A stretch of 64,000 nt of DNA from Glutamicibacter arilaitensis Re117 (GTDB lineage Bacteria; Actinomycetota; Actinomycetes; Actinomycetales; Micrococcaceae). A model generated the notes under the pieces. The model worked only from the letters and a program-made list of their open reading frames with translations, made no database searches and was not told where the DNA came from. A program made the position numbers and the translations under genes. Below are positions 46,500 through 55,211 of the stretch, piece by piece; position 1 is the stretch's first letter; the number at the start of each line of letters is the position of its first letter. The stretch is from NCBI RefSeq assembly GCF_000197735.1, contig NC_014550.1:3348001-3412000 (forward strand). The letters run 5' to 3'.

Positions 46500-47359
46500 A
46501 TAACGGCCTCGCCGCGAGCTTCTGGATGCCACGGGTACTCCATCACGCTGCAGATTCGGTGAGCGACGGCGCGGGAGTCGAACCGATCTACGAGGTGCAG
46601 GGCCATGTCGATTCCGGCCGACACGCCGGCGCTCGTGACGACATCGCCAGAGTCGACCCATCGTTCGCCCGACGAGATGCGCGCTGACGGGTGGGACTTC
46701 TGGAGCTGGCCGCGGGCCATCCAGTGGGTCGTCGCATTGATCCCGTCGAGAAGGCCAGCAGCGCCGAGCACCTGGGCGCCAGTGCACACGGACGCCATCG
46801 TTGCTCCCTGTTCAGCGAGGCGCGAGATCCGCCCGACCTGTTCGAGATCCCCCGCGAGGATGTCGGCACCGCGACCACCCGGGACTATAAGAAGATCGAT
46901 GGGGCGGTCGCCAAGGCTACCGTCGACATCGACGGTGAGCCCCTTCGCGCAACGGACCGACTTGCCGTCCAAACTCACCGCACGCACGTCGACGCGTCGG
47001 TCACCAAGCTCCGCCCAGAAGCGGAGCACTTCCCAGGGACCGATTGCATCGAGTTCCTCGGCCCCGTCGAAGAAAAGCACGTCGACTGCGAGGTCGGGCG
47101 CGTTCGTAGTCGAACCGAGGAAGCTCATCGCATCAACACGAGCGAGTGCGAATGCGCCGCCGGCGTGTAGTACGCCCTCGACCTCGCCGTCCGTGAGCTC
47201 ACGGTCGGCGACCACGCTCACCGTGGATACGCCACCCTCGACGAGATCGATGTTCACCTCTTTGACGCCGCGCACAGCAATCAACTGCGCGGTGACCGTC
47301 TCGACACAACCGTGACAGGTCAAGCCCGTCACCGGGGAGCTCCATGTGTTCGTGCTCAT
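46490..47359 (-). CDS. HMA metal-binding domain fused to DJ-1/PfpI domain
   Basis: 289 residues from MSTNTWSSPVTGL. Residues 10-72 are a heavy-metal-associated (HMA) ferredoxin-like domain with the CxxC at C15/C18 (GLTCHGCVETV). Residues 90-289 form a DJ-1/PfpI/GATase-1-like domain with LLIVPGGRGAD, the nucleophile-elbow Cys in VCTGAQVLGAAG, and TSAGVSAGIDMAL, as in the isocyanide hydratase/GlxA-like branch. The fusion is rare in my experience. It shares strand with the importer and is its first gene; a copper or thiol-linked role is inferred, not shown. Confidence 0.8.
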   Translation of the reverse strand: MSTNTWSSPVTGLTCHGCVETVTAQLIAVRGVKEVNIDLVEGGVSTVSVVADRELTDGEVEGVLHAGGAFALARVDAMSFLGSTTNAPDLAVDVLFFDGAEELDAIGPWEVLRFWAELGDRRVDVRAVSLDGKSVRCAKGLTVDVDGSLGDRPIDLLIVPGGRGADILAGDLEQVGRISRLAEQGATMASVCTGAQVLGAAGLLDGINATTHWMARGQLQKSHPSARISSGERWVDSGDVVTSAGVSAGIDMALHLVDRFDSRAVAHRICSVMEYPWHPEARGEAVIST

Positions 47360-47520
47360 TTTCAACCTTCCGTTAGCTTCGGATGCGACTGCCGTCTCCC
47401 AGCCGCACGCGTTCCCTTTCAATCGGGACTGCCGCATGATCAGGTGACAGTTTGACATGACCTATGGCTCGGTTTCCAGTTGACGTCGCTAGTCGATGGT
47501 CTTCATGGAAGGCTCTTCGC

Positions 47521-47820
47521 ATGCCACGCCCGTACCCTCCCGAGTTCCGTGCCCGTGCCATCGCTCTGGTCCGCGAGGGCCGCCAGGTCAAGCAGACCGC
47601 ACTGGACCTGGGCATCCACGAGGTCACCCTCCACAACTGGCTGCGACAGGACGATATCGACCTCGGCCGCCGGCCGGGACTAAGCAGTCAGGAATCTGCC
47701 GAGCTCCGCGCGGCGCGCGGCCGTGTCCGCCAGCTCGAGCAGGAGATCGCGATCCTCCGCCGGGCCGCGACGTGGCTCGACGAGGAGGGAGGAGTTGCCC
47801 CAAAAGGGCGCACCCGGTGA
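47521..47820 (+). CDS. IS3-family transposase OrfA
   Basis: 99 residues from MPRPYPPEFRARAIAL. HTH (VKQTALDLGIHEVTLHNWL) followed by a coiled coil (LRAARGRVRQLEQEIAILRRAA). It ends TGA at 47820. The heptamer C CCA AAA at 47799-47805 in its frame gives a -1 shift into OrfB (CPKRAHPVIDRLVDAG), the normal way to make the full transposase. Confidence 0.9.
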   Translation: MPRPYPPEFRARAIALVREGRQVKQTALDLGIHEVTLHNWLRQDDIDLGRRPGLSSQESAELRAARGRVRQLEQEIAILRRAATWLDEEGGVAPKGRTR

Positions 47821-48686
47821 TCGACCGACTCGTCGACGCCGGGGCACCCACAAGCACCTGCTGCCGCCTACTGGGCGTCTCCCGTCAGGGCTACTACCGG
47901 TACCGAAAGCGCCCGACCAGTGCCACTGAGCTGCGCCGCCGCTGGCTGACCGGCCTGATCCGGGAGATCCACGTCGCCTCCCGCGGCACCTACGGCTACC
48001 GCCGCATCCACACCGAGCTCACCATCGGAATGAACATTCCGTGTTCCAGCCGGCTCATCTCCGTCCTCATGACTCGCGCCGGAATCGGTGGCCTTCCAGG
48101 CCCAGCCAGAATCAAGCGACTCAAGGGGGTCGCCACAGCGGACGACCTGGTCAACCGCAAGTTCCACCGTCTCGCGCTGAACGAGCTGTGGGTCACGGAC
48201 ATCACCGAGCATCCCACCCGGGAGGGCAAGATCTACTGCGCCGCCGTGCTGGATGCTTGCAGCCGCAAGATCATCGGCTGGGCTATCGACTCCAAACAGG
48301 ACTCCACCCTGGTCGTGAACGCTCTGGACATGGCAATCCGTGCACGTCAGCCAGGGCCCGGAGGGATCGTTCATGCGGATCACGGAGTCCAGTTCACCTC
48401 CTGGGTCTTCACTCAGAAGATCCGTTCAGCGGGACTGCTGCCGTCGTTCGGGACCGTCGGCGATGGCCTCGACAATGCGATGATGGAGTCGTTCTGGTCG
48501 ACGATGCAGATCGAGCTGCTGAACCGGAAGAAGTGGAAGACGCGCATCGAGCTCGCGAACGCGATCTTCGAGTACATCGAGGTGTTCTACAACCGTCGTC
48601 GCCGGCACTCCTCCCTCGAGTACGCGACACCCCACGACTACGACCTCGCCCGCACCCCGCGGGCACTCACCACCATCGGAAGCTAG
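47799..48686 (+). CDS. IS3-family transposase OrfB
   Basis: About 290 residues when read from the slippery site. DDE integrase core: D in ELWVTDITEHPT, D in GIVHADHGVQFTS (an H-A-D variant of the usual HSDRG), and E in DNAMMESFWSTMQIEL, with the C-terminal YNRRRRHSSLEY. Intact, no stop. No good independent start, so produced by frameshift. It separates the HMA-DJ-1 promoter region from IS remnants further right. Confidence 0.9.
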   Translation, partial: PKRAHPVIDRLVDAGAPTSTCCRLLGVSRQGYYRYRKRPTSATELRRRWLTGLIREIHVASRGTYGYRRIHTELTIGMNIPCSSRLISVLMTRAGIGGLPGPARIKRLKGVATADDLVNRKFHRLALNELWVTDITEHPTREGKIYCAAVLDACSRKIIGWAIDSKQDSTLVVNALDMAIRARQPGPGGIVHADHGVQFTSWVFTQKIRSAGLLPSFGTVGDGLDNAMMESFWSTMQIELLNRKKWKTRIELANAIFEYIEVFYNRRRRHSSLEYATPHDYDLARTPRALTTIGS

Positions 48687-48731
48687 CGACCAAGAGTGGA
48701 AACCTAACCGTAGGGCAGGTCAGTTGTGGTG

Positions 48732-49078
48732 TCAGGCCGCGAGGCTCACGGCCGGTTTCATGATGGTCTCGTATTCGATGGGGGTCAATCGGCCCAGGCG
48801 GGCCTGTCGGCGGCGGCGGTGATAGGTCCGCTCGATCCAGGTGATGATCGCGATCCGGAGCTCGTCTCGGGTCCGCCAGCGCTTGCGGTCCAGGACGTTC
48901 TTCTGGAGCAGCGAGAAGAAGGACTCCATCGCGGCGTTGTCCCCGGCGGCACCGACTTGCCCCATCGATCCGATGAGGTGGTGACGGGTCAGGGCGTGCA
49001 CAAACTTCCGTGATCGGAACTGGGATCCGCGGTCCGAGTGGACGATGCAGCCAGCGGCATCTCGACGCCTGGATATCG
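48732..49078 (-). pseudogene. IS3-family OrfB fragment, 5' truncated by ISL3 copy C
   Basis: C-terminal 113 or so residues of a different IS3 OrfB: AAGCIVHSDRGSQFRS (second D), DNAAMESFFSLLQKNVL (E), then TYHRRRRQARLGRLTPIEYE. The 5' part is missing because ISL3 copy C starts at 49079. The other end lies against the IS3 element at 47453-48722. A decayed remnant. Confidence 0.85.
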
Positions 49079-50504
49079 GGCTCTTCGCAGTTGACGGTGT
49101 AGTCGGGGGTGGGCGGCTGGTTCGTGGATAGACGTCGAGGTCTTCCAAGATGGAAGTTCCTACACTGCTCATCCGCCGGAAGACCTCGACTTGCACCACG
49201 CTACCTTCGCCGCGCCCGACCTGACCACGTTCTGCCGTCTCGACGAGCTCGGCCTCGAGGCCGTTGGGCAGCGTCTCGAGCCAGATCGGGCGGTGATCGA
49301 GTGCCGCGTCGTCGAGGACGACCCGTGGTGTCGGAAGTGCGGCGCCGAGGGCGCGCCACGGGACACGGTGACGCGCCCGCTGGCGCATGAACCGTTCGGG
49401 CACCGGCCGACGACGCTGCTAATCCGGGTGCGCCGCTACCGGTGCGTGTCCTGCCGCCGCACCTGGCGGCAGGACACGTCGAAGGCGGCCGCGCCCCGGG
49501 CGAAGATCTCCCGCGGCGGGATCGGGTGGGCACTCACTGCGATCGTGGTCGACCACCTCACCGTCTCGCGCGCCGCCGCCGGTCTCGGGGTGTCGTGGCA
49601 CACCGCGAACACCGCGATCCTCGCCGAAGGCAAGCGGCGCCTCATCGACGACCCGGCCCGGTTCGACGGGGTCACCACGATCGGCGTCGACGAGCACGTC
49701 TGGCGACACACCCGATTCGGCGACAAGTACGTCACCGTGATCATCGACCTCACGCCCGCCCGCGAGAAGACCGGCCCCGCGCGCTTGCTGGACATGATCG
49801 AAGGCCGCTCCAAGTCCGTCTTCAAGCAGTGGCTCGCGGGCCGCCCGAAGCAGTGGCGCGACGGGATCGAGGTGGTCGCGATGGACGGGTTCAGCGGGTT
49901 CAAGACCGCCGCCGCGGAAGAGCTCCCCGACGCGGTTGCGGTGATGGACCCAATCCATGCCGTCCGTCTCGCTGGCGACGCGCTGGATGCCTGCCGGCGC
50001 CGGGTCCAGCAGGACACCACCGGGCACCGCGGGATGAAGGGCGACCCGCTCTACAAGGCCCGCCGCACCCTCCACACCGGCGCGAGCCTGCTCACCGACA
50101 AGCAGCGGGCACGCCTGAACGCGGTGTTCGCGAGCGAGGAGCATGTCGAGGTCGAGGCGACCTGGGGCATCTACCAGCGCATCGTCGCCGCCTACCGGGA
50201 ACCCGACAAGAAGAAGGCCAGGCAGGCCATGCAGGCGGTGATCGCCACGATCACCACCGGGGTTCCCGCGGCGCTCGTGGAGATCCGCAAGCTCGGCCGC
50301 ACCATGAAGCAACGCGCCGCCGACATCCTCGCGTTCTTCGACCGGCCCGGCACCAGCAACGGCCCGACCGAGGCGATCAACGGCCGCCTCGAACACCTCC
50401 GCGGCTCCGCGCTCGGCTTCCGCAACCTCACCCACTACATCGCCAGGTCGCTGCTCGAAGCCGGAGGGTTCAGACCTCACCTACACCCTTGATTCCGAAG
50501 AGCC
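49079..50504 (+). mobile_element. complete ISL3-family insertion sequence C
   Basis: Left end GGCTCTTCGCAGTTGACGG at 49079 and inverted right end ...TTCCGAAGAGCC to 50504 (1426 bp). Contains an intact transposase. Flanking 8-mers (GGATATCG and GCGAAAGC) do not match, so it reached this position by insertion followed by rearrangement, or it lies between two IS remnants. Confidence 0.85.
49191..50492 (+). CDS. ISL3-family transposase C
   Basis: 433 residues with a TTG start directly after the dyad promoter. Zn motifs WCRKCG and YRCVSCRR; catalytic-region motifs GVDEHVWRHTRFG, VVAMDGFSGFKTA, DPIHAVRLAGDALDAC; ends GPTEAINGRLEHLRGSALGF. Intact and close to copy B, so probably able to mobilise copies B and D. 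Confidence 0.94.
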   Translation: MHHATFAAPDLTTFCRLDELGLEAVGQRLEPDRAVIECRVVEDDPWCRKCGAEGAPRDTVTRPLAHEPFGHRPTTLLIRVRRYRCVSCRRTWRQDTSKAAAPRAKISRGGIGWALTAIVVDHLTVSRAAAGLGVSWHTANTAILAEGKRRLIDDPARFDGVTTIGVDEHVWRHTRFGDKYVTVIIDLTPAREKTGPARLLDMIEGRSKSVFKQWLAGRPKQWRDGIEVVAMDGFSGFKTAAAEELPDAVAVMDPIHAVRLAGDALDACRRRVQQDTTGHRGMKGDPLYKARRTLHTGASLLTDKQRARLNAVFASEEHVEVEATWGIYQRIVAAYREPDKKKARQAMQAVIATITTGVPAALVEIRKLGRTMKQRAADILAFFDRPGTSNGPTEAINGRLEHLRGSALGFRNLTHYIARSLLEAGGFRPHLHP

Positions 50505-50608
50505 GCGAAAGCCAAAGCGAAGATGGAGAAGCTCATCACCGCGCTGAGCAAGCGCGTCCCGGACGCCTTGCCCGAGCTGGCCAAGCTCGGCCGAACACTG
50601 ACGAAACG
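50505..50608 (+). pseudogene. ISL3 transposase fragment
   Basis: A 34-codon piece (AKMEKLITALSKRVPDAL then ELAKLGRTLTKR) matches the region just before the C-terminal domain of the ISL3 transposases. It is cut on the left by copy C's right end and on the right by copy D's left end. A fifth ISL3 was therefore present here. Confidence 0.8.
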
Positions 50609-51943
50609 GGCTCTTCACAGATGAGGGTGTAGCGCGTAGTCAAGGATCGAACGGCGTGGCGCTGCCCGGGTAGGCATCGAGGCCTTCCGATGATGGAAGT
50701 TCTCACACTGCCCATCTGGAAGACCTCGACGTGCCTGACGCTACCTTCACCGACCCTGACCTGACCATGTTCTGCCGCTTGAATGAGCTCGGCCTTGAGG
50801 CCACCGGTCAGCGCCTCGAGCCCGCCGGTGCGGTCCTGGCCTGTCGAGTCGTCGAACCCGACCGCTGGTGCCGACGCTGTGGCTGTGAAGGAACCGCGCG
50901 CGGCACGGTTGTCCGCCGGCTGGCCCACGAGCCGTTGGGGTGGCGTCCGACGACGTTGGAGGTCACGGTCCGCCGCTACCGGTGCACCGGCTGCGGCCAC
51001 GTGTGGCGCCAAGACACGTCTTTGGCGGCCGAGCCACGCGCGAAGCTCTCCCGGCGAGGGCTGGCGTGGGCGCTGGAGGGCATCGTCATCGCCCACCTGA
51101 CGGTCGCGCGGGTCGCTGAGGGGCTCGGGGTTGCGTGGAACACCGCCAACGATGCCGTCCTGGCCCAGGGCACACGCGTCCTGATCGAGGACCCGAACCG
51201 CTTCGACGGCGTCCGCGTGCTCGGCGTCGACGAGCACGTCTGGCGGCTCCAAGCGAGTCTTCAAGGAGTGGCTCGCCGCTCGCCCTCAGGCATGGCGTGA
51301 GGCCATCGAAGTCGTCGCGATGGATGGCTTCACCGGGTTCAAGAGCGCCACCGCCGAGGAACTGCCCGACGCGGCTGCGGTGATGGATCCCTTCCACGTC
51401 GTGCGCCTTGCCGGTGATGCCCTCGACCAGTGCCGACGCCGAGTCCAGCAGGAACTGCACGGGCACCGCGGCCGCAAAGACGACCCGCTCTACCGTGCGC
51501 GTAGAACGTTGCACACCGGCGCGGGCCTGCTCACCGACAAGCAGCAGACCCGCCTGCAGGAGCTGTTCGTGCTCGAGGAGCACGTGCCCGTCGAGGCGAC
51601 CTGGGGGATCTACCAGCGGATGATCGCGGCCTACCGCGAGAAGGACCGATCCCTCGGCCGCGCGGCGATGGAGGCGCTCATCGACGCCGTCAGCCAAGAC
51701 GTCCCCGCCGGGCTGGACGAGTTGCGCAAGCTCGGTCGGACCCTGAAGGCTCGCGCCACCGACGTGCTGGCCTACTTCGAGCGGCCTGGCACCAGCAATG
51801 GCCCCACAGAGGCGATCAACGGACGCCTGGAGCACCTGCGCGGCTCGGCCCTGGGCTTCCGCAACCTGACCAACTACATCGCCAGATCCCTGCTCGAGTC
51901 CGGCGGATTCAGACCTCAACTACACCCTCATCTGTGAAGAGCC
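50609..51943 (+). mobile_element. ISL3-family insertion sequence D, internally deleted
   Basis: Left end GGCTCTTCACAGATGAGG at 50609; the right end is the right boundary of the composite transposon (51943). Length 1335 bp, about 95 bp shorter than copies B and C, because of an internal deletion in the transposase. Confidence 0.88.
50731..51937 (+). pseudogene. ISL3 transposase D with internal deletion and frameshift
   Basis: The first part (GTG at 50731 to 51300) runs from MPDATFTDPDLTMFC to GVDEHVWR and then goes out of frame. The second (from about 51255 in the other frame, ORF from 51320) resumes at SKRVFKEWLAARPQ and continues through VVAMDGFTGFKSATAEE to the end. About 34 codons around the catalytic HT-GDKYVTVIIDL segment are missing with a frame change, so the protein is dead and D can move only in trans. 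Confidence 0.9.
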
Positions 51944-51951
51944 GCATAAGG

Positions 51952-52661
51952 TTTCTTCCGCACGAGTCATTGAGAAGTCTTTAGCCGGAACTGTACTCGG
52001 GAACCCCCTTTCCCCGCTCATAAGCTCGGCCACGGTACTAGAGCACGACCAACCAACTCCTAAAAATCAGGATTTTAATTGGTCCCTAGCTCACTTTGAC
52101 GAGATCGGCGTTGACGGGCTGCAAGCGTGGGCTGGGAAATATGCGCAATGGGGACCAAAGTTCATTTTTCCTGCGGTCAGCATCTTTTCACGCGATAACG
52201 TCTTTGCCGAAGAAAAAGTCAACACTTTGTCGATGACCGTCGAAGCAGCCGGAACGCTTTTAGGCAGACAACTTGGGGAAGAAATTACTTACAAGCCTGG
52301 CAAAAAGCCAGGTCCCTCGACGTCAACGTATGTCTACCGTTGCTTAGCAGTGCTAAACGTCTATTGGAATGAGATTGCCCCGAACTGTGTAGGTCTTGCC
52401 CGTGGACTTGCTAAAACCTATAACGCAACAAAGCACTACAACAAAGGGAAGTATCCAGAACAGGAAGTGATCGTGCTTTCCAGCAAAGTCTTGGAATATC
52501 TCGTTCGGCTGATAGCCCTGTACTTAGTTGATACCAAAGGCCACCTACTCGATAAATACAGAAAGGCACCAGGACTTCTTCGGCTAGGCGGCTGGCACCG
52601 ACACCTCGCGATTTCGTTCGATGAAAACGGAACAGCGATTCCGTATAACCCTAGTGTTTGA
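51952..52661 (+). pseudogene. HEPN/ApeA-like gene, 3' half
   Basis: Continuation of 41452-42163 after the composite transposon; the reading frame (VSSARVIEKSLAGTVLGN ... AIPYNPSV) is open from the duplication GCATAAGG to 52661. The C-terminal region (LARGLAKTYNATKHYNKG) is the HEPN-type helix pair with a conserved H, and further on EVIVLSSKVLEYLVRLIALYLV. The rejoined protein has 473 codons plus stop. Family knowledge: ApeA-type HEPN proteins are RNases in phage defence. Whether a shortened C-terminal product is made from an internal start is unknown. Confidence 0.72.
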
Positions 52662-52723
52662 TCTTTCGAATTCGAGCGTGTCACACCTCGCTTAACCCTA
52701 GGCCTAAGGGGTAGGGTGAAGCT

Positions 52724-52954
52724 ATGAACGTAAAAAGGCGACCACGCGGCTCTATGAAAGAGCCTGTATCTGTGGGATGGGAAATTGACCGCCCGGTCAA
52801 AGACCATTTTGCTGCTCTGGCAAAAAAAGCGGGGTATACCAACTCCGCGTTTCTTGAGCTGATGATGCGTTCTGTAGAGCTAGACAAAGACGGAAAGCCA
52901 ACTTGGATTCCGCCACAAGACACCGAGGGGCAGCTGCCTATCGATAAGCCATAA
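52724..52954 (+). CDS. small ribbon-helix-helix-like protein
   Basis: 76 residues. Core PVSVGWEIDRPVKDHFAALAKKAGYTNSAFLELMMRS fits a CopG/RHH fold (beta strand then two helices). It precedes the replication initiator and may regulate it or plasmid copy number. A terminator follows directly. Confidence 0.6.
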   Translation: MNVKRRPRGSMKEPVSVGWEIDRPVKDHFAALAKKAGYTNSAFLELMMRSVELDKDGKPTWIPPQDTEGQLPIDKP

Positions 52955-52958
52955 ACGG

Positions 52959-52985
52959 AAAAGGCCGCGCTGAGCGCGACCTTTT
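52959..52985 (+). terminator. terminator after the RHH-like gene
   Basis: AAAAGG-C-CGCGC-TGA-GCGCG-A-CCTTTT: stem of 11 pairs with one mismatch, ending in TTTT. It also separates this gene from the replication initiator. Confidence 0.75.
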
Positions 52986-53105
52986 CTAAGAATCCGAATC
53001 TGATCTGCCATAACTTTGGCGAGTCTCGCAGACCAGATTGACCAGAAGCTTCCGGTTACCAAGCCGGACGCTCCCTTGAGTACATCCCTTATCAGAAATG
53101 TCTAT

Positions 53106-54533
53106 ATGTCTATAGTAGCGCCTGAGCGCACCCAATCAAGCACCAGCACCCCTGAAACGGTGCAAAACACCGCGACACACACCACAAAACCACGCTGGTG
53201 CACCCGCCCCACCGACGGCCGCATAGCCGCAATCCTCGCCCATACAGCCCAGGGGCACCGCCCGTTCGTCAAGGCCGAAACCCCCGAAGGATTCACCGCT
53301 AAGGGGAAAAGCCAGTTCAATGCGGCCAAAGAAGCAATGGGCACCAAACACGCCCAGACCCCCGCACCCCTGCATATCAAGCGTGTCTCACGCGCCCAGG
53401 AAACCTCTCCCCGCGCGATTGCCTGGGCAATTCCGACCGGCAGCAAGAAAATCGACCACACCGCCCAAGCCTGGCGCGCCACACGATCACTCGACGAGCT
53501 GCTATGCCGCCGAGCGGACTGCAAACGCAACATTCTGGCCGTGCTCTGGGTACTGCTTCGCTACACCGACCACGACAGCATGACGGTGCGTATCACCTGG
53601 GACACCATCGCCACCAAAGCACGCGTATCCCGCGCCACCGTAGGCAACGCCCTGCGCTTCCTGCGCACCCACGGCATCCTCGGCATCGTCGCCTCAGGCC
53701 GCAGCGCCGAATACGCCGCCAAAGCTGGCCAACCAGCCACCAACGAAGCCCCCGTCTACGTCATCACCCGCCCCATCGGCCTCGGCCTGCGCCCCCAGGA
53801 CGCCAAAGACACCACCACAACCCGCCCGACCCCCAATCGCACGGCCTGTGGAAATAACTTGGAACCCCTCCCCGTAGGGGGGTTAACCACTTACGAAGTA
53901 AGTTCCTACACGCGCACGCGCGAGAAAAACACTCAAAATGAGCCGCTACGCGGCACTGAAAAACTTTTGGGGCACGGCTCCGCCGTGCGAACTCACCACA
54001 GCGATGATCGACCAGTTGAGCTGTGGCCAGCTCACAGAACGATCAGCTCTAGAGGACAGGGGCTATCGGCTACCGCTGAAATCTTGCGTCGGATGCCAGA
54101 TTTTGCCCGTTTTTCCAAGAAAAACGTGCTCAACATGTTCAAACCCTTCTTCTCCAACGGATGGACAATCTCAGATATCCAACACGCCCTCGAATGGCGC
54201 ACCACACCAGGACTGCACGGCAAAGAAGCCTGGGGAGCACTACCCCAGCACAACCGTGAAACTCAGTCCTACATCGACTACTGCCGGATCTTGCGCGCAG
54301 CGATCCTGCACCGCATGAACCAATGGCGCACCGCCACCGGAGAAATCATGCTCAGCAGATCCCAGCGAGCAGCAGCCGCCAGCAGCCACGCGCGCGCCGC
54401 CGCACGCGCAGCAGCCGAACGCCGCGCCCAGCAGGCCGCCCAACGCCCACAGCTGCGCACCACAGCTTCCCGAGGCGCTGCCGCAGCCCGAGCCGCCCTA
54501 GCTGCCGCACGCCGGACCGGATCATGTTCCTAG
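53106..54533 (+). CDS. plasmid replication initiator-like protein
   Basis: 475 residues from MSIVAPERTQ; an upstream TTG at 53016 is less likely. The central region has a winged-HTH (ILAVLWVLLRYTDHDSMTVRITWDTIATKARVSRATVGNALRFLRTHGILGIV), and later FKPFFSNGWTISDIQHALEW. The C-terminal 100 residues are Ala/Arg-rich. The arrangement matches helix-turn-helix Rep proteins of actinobacterial plasmids. The leader has a small direct repeat (TCTATATGTCTATAG). Role as Rep is inferred. Confidence 0.6.
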   Translation: MSIVAPERTQSSTSTPETVQNTATHTTKPRWCTRPTDGRIAAILAHTAQGHRPFVKAETPEGFTAKGKSQFNAAKEAMGTKHAQTPAPLHIKRVSRAQETSPRAIAWAIPTGSKKIDHTAQAWRATRSLDELLCRRADCKRNILAVLWVLLRYTDHDSMTVRITWDTIATKARVSRATVGNALRFLRTHGILGIVASGRSAEYAAKAGQPATNEAPVYVITRPIGLGLRPQDAKDTTTTRPTPNRTACGNNLEPLPVGGLTTYEVSSYTRTREKNTQNEPLRGTEKLLGHGSAVRTHHSDDRPVELWPAHRTISSRGQGLSATAEILRRMPDFARFSKKNVLNMFKPFFSNGWTISDIQHALEWRTTPGLHGKEAWGALPQHNRETQSYIDYCRILRAAILHRMNQWRTATGEIMLSRSQRAAAASSHARAAARAAAERRAQQAAQRPQLRTTASRGAAAARAALAAARRTGSCS

Positions 54534-54660
54534 CCTCCTGCCCACATGGGCACGAAAAAAGCCCTCCCGCTCCGCTGCTTTTTTCGCACACATGATGGAC
54601 AGCAGGAACCAAACGACCGACCGCACACAAGCCACACGATTAGTACTCGAGTTAGCACAC
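54534..54660 (-). repeat. plasmid repeat R, copy 2
   Basis: Minus-strand copy of the element at 15441-15572: GGTTCCTGCTGTCCA, GAAAAAAGCAGCG, GGGCTTTTTTCGTG, GTGGGCAGGAGG. It fills the gap between the replication initiator and the next small gene, ending in its promoter. Confidence 0.65.
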
Positions 54661-54706
54661 GACACGCGAGCATGGCATGTGCACGGACTTCTCGAAAGCA
54701 GCACTC

Positions 54707-54994
54707 ATGACCCAAAACCCAGAACAAGCAACGCACCATCTAACCCAGGCGCGCGCTGCAATAATCTTTGGACTTGTCTACCTGGTATTTCTTTTCATCA
54801 CGCCAGGACGTGACGGCTGGATCTACACCAGCGCCGCAGGAACAATCCTCGTGATGGGCGCGGCCGCGCGCGGCCACTACCGATTTAGCCAGGACAAGCA
54901 GCCACAAACAACCGAATTACGTTGGTTGTATGCAGCCGTCCTGCTCGGATTCTTAGTAGCTTTTGCCTCTGCGATAGGTCGAAATATCACCTAG
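54707..54994 (+). CDS. small membrane protein
   Basis: 95 residues from MTQNPEQATHHL. Three hydrophobic helices (AIIFGLVYLVFLFITPG, WIYTSAAGTILVMGAAA, LYAAVLLGFLVAFASAIG). No family recognised. Repeat R copy 2 lies directly upstream. Confidence 0.55.
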   Translation: MTQNPEQATHHLTQARAAIIFGLVYLVFLFITPGRDGWIYTSAAGTILVMGAAARGHYRFSQDKQPQTTELRWLYAAVLLGFLVAFASAIGRNIT

Positions 54995-55005
54995 ACCTTA
55001 CAAAT

Positions 55006-55090
55006 CTATGACACCTCGCGCACAGACCAGGAATCAATGCATGGATGCTCCACGAGATCCGCGGTCACAAAAAATCAGGGCGTGGATTAC
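55006..55090 (-). pseudogene. C-terminal relic of a DUF6504-like gene
   Basis: Minus-strand codons read FFVTADLVEHPCIDSWSVREVS-stop, matching the end of the intact gene at 55643 (LTWHLIEHPRTDSWSVQEVL). The rest is gone. A duplicated and decayed paralogue within 600 bp. Confidence 0.6.
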
Positions 55091-55211
55091 TGCCAAGACC
55101 TGGCAACCAGGCACTTGCTGCGTTCGAGGCAAACACTGTTCGGAAACCGGTTGCTGAGATCCAATCTGTCGCGGATGGCCATTAGGCTGAGCAAAGACCG
55201 TAGGAGGAAAA

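Larger units (their letters stand above)
47453..48722 (+). mobile_element. complete IS3-family insertion sequence
   Basis: Ends TGACATGACCTATGGCTCGG at the left and, inverted, TGACCTGCCCTACGGTTAGG at the right, sharing GGTTTCCA and a GTCGCTAG box further in. It is flanked by the 3-bp repeat GTT (47450-47452 and 48723-48725), as expected for IS3. Length 1270 bp, two overlapping frames with a -1 slippery site. Confidence 0.88.
42164..51943. mobile_element. 9.78-kb composite transposon bounded by ISL3 copies
   Basis: The outer ends are inverted ISL3 termini (GGCTCTTCGCAGATGAG at 42164 and the complement of GGCTCTTCACAGATGAG ending at 51943). An exact 8-bp direct repeat GCATAAGG flanks it (42156-42163 and 51944-51951), and the surrounding gene's frame is restored on removal. 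It therefore inserted as one unit. The left ISL3 is intact; the right ISL3 has an internal deletion. Cargo: an FecCD-type ABC importer, an HMA-DJ-1/PfpI gene, an IS3, IS remnants and another intact ISL3. Its composition is GC-richer than the plasmid backbone. Confidence 0.9.

Noticed and set aside
48732..49403. Long minus-strand frame running from an IS3 OrfB fragment into ISL3 copy C
   Set aside because: It joins two unrelated elements across the ISL3 end at 49079; only the OrfB-derived part is real coding history.
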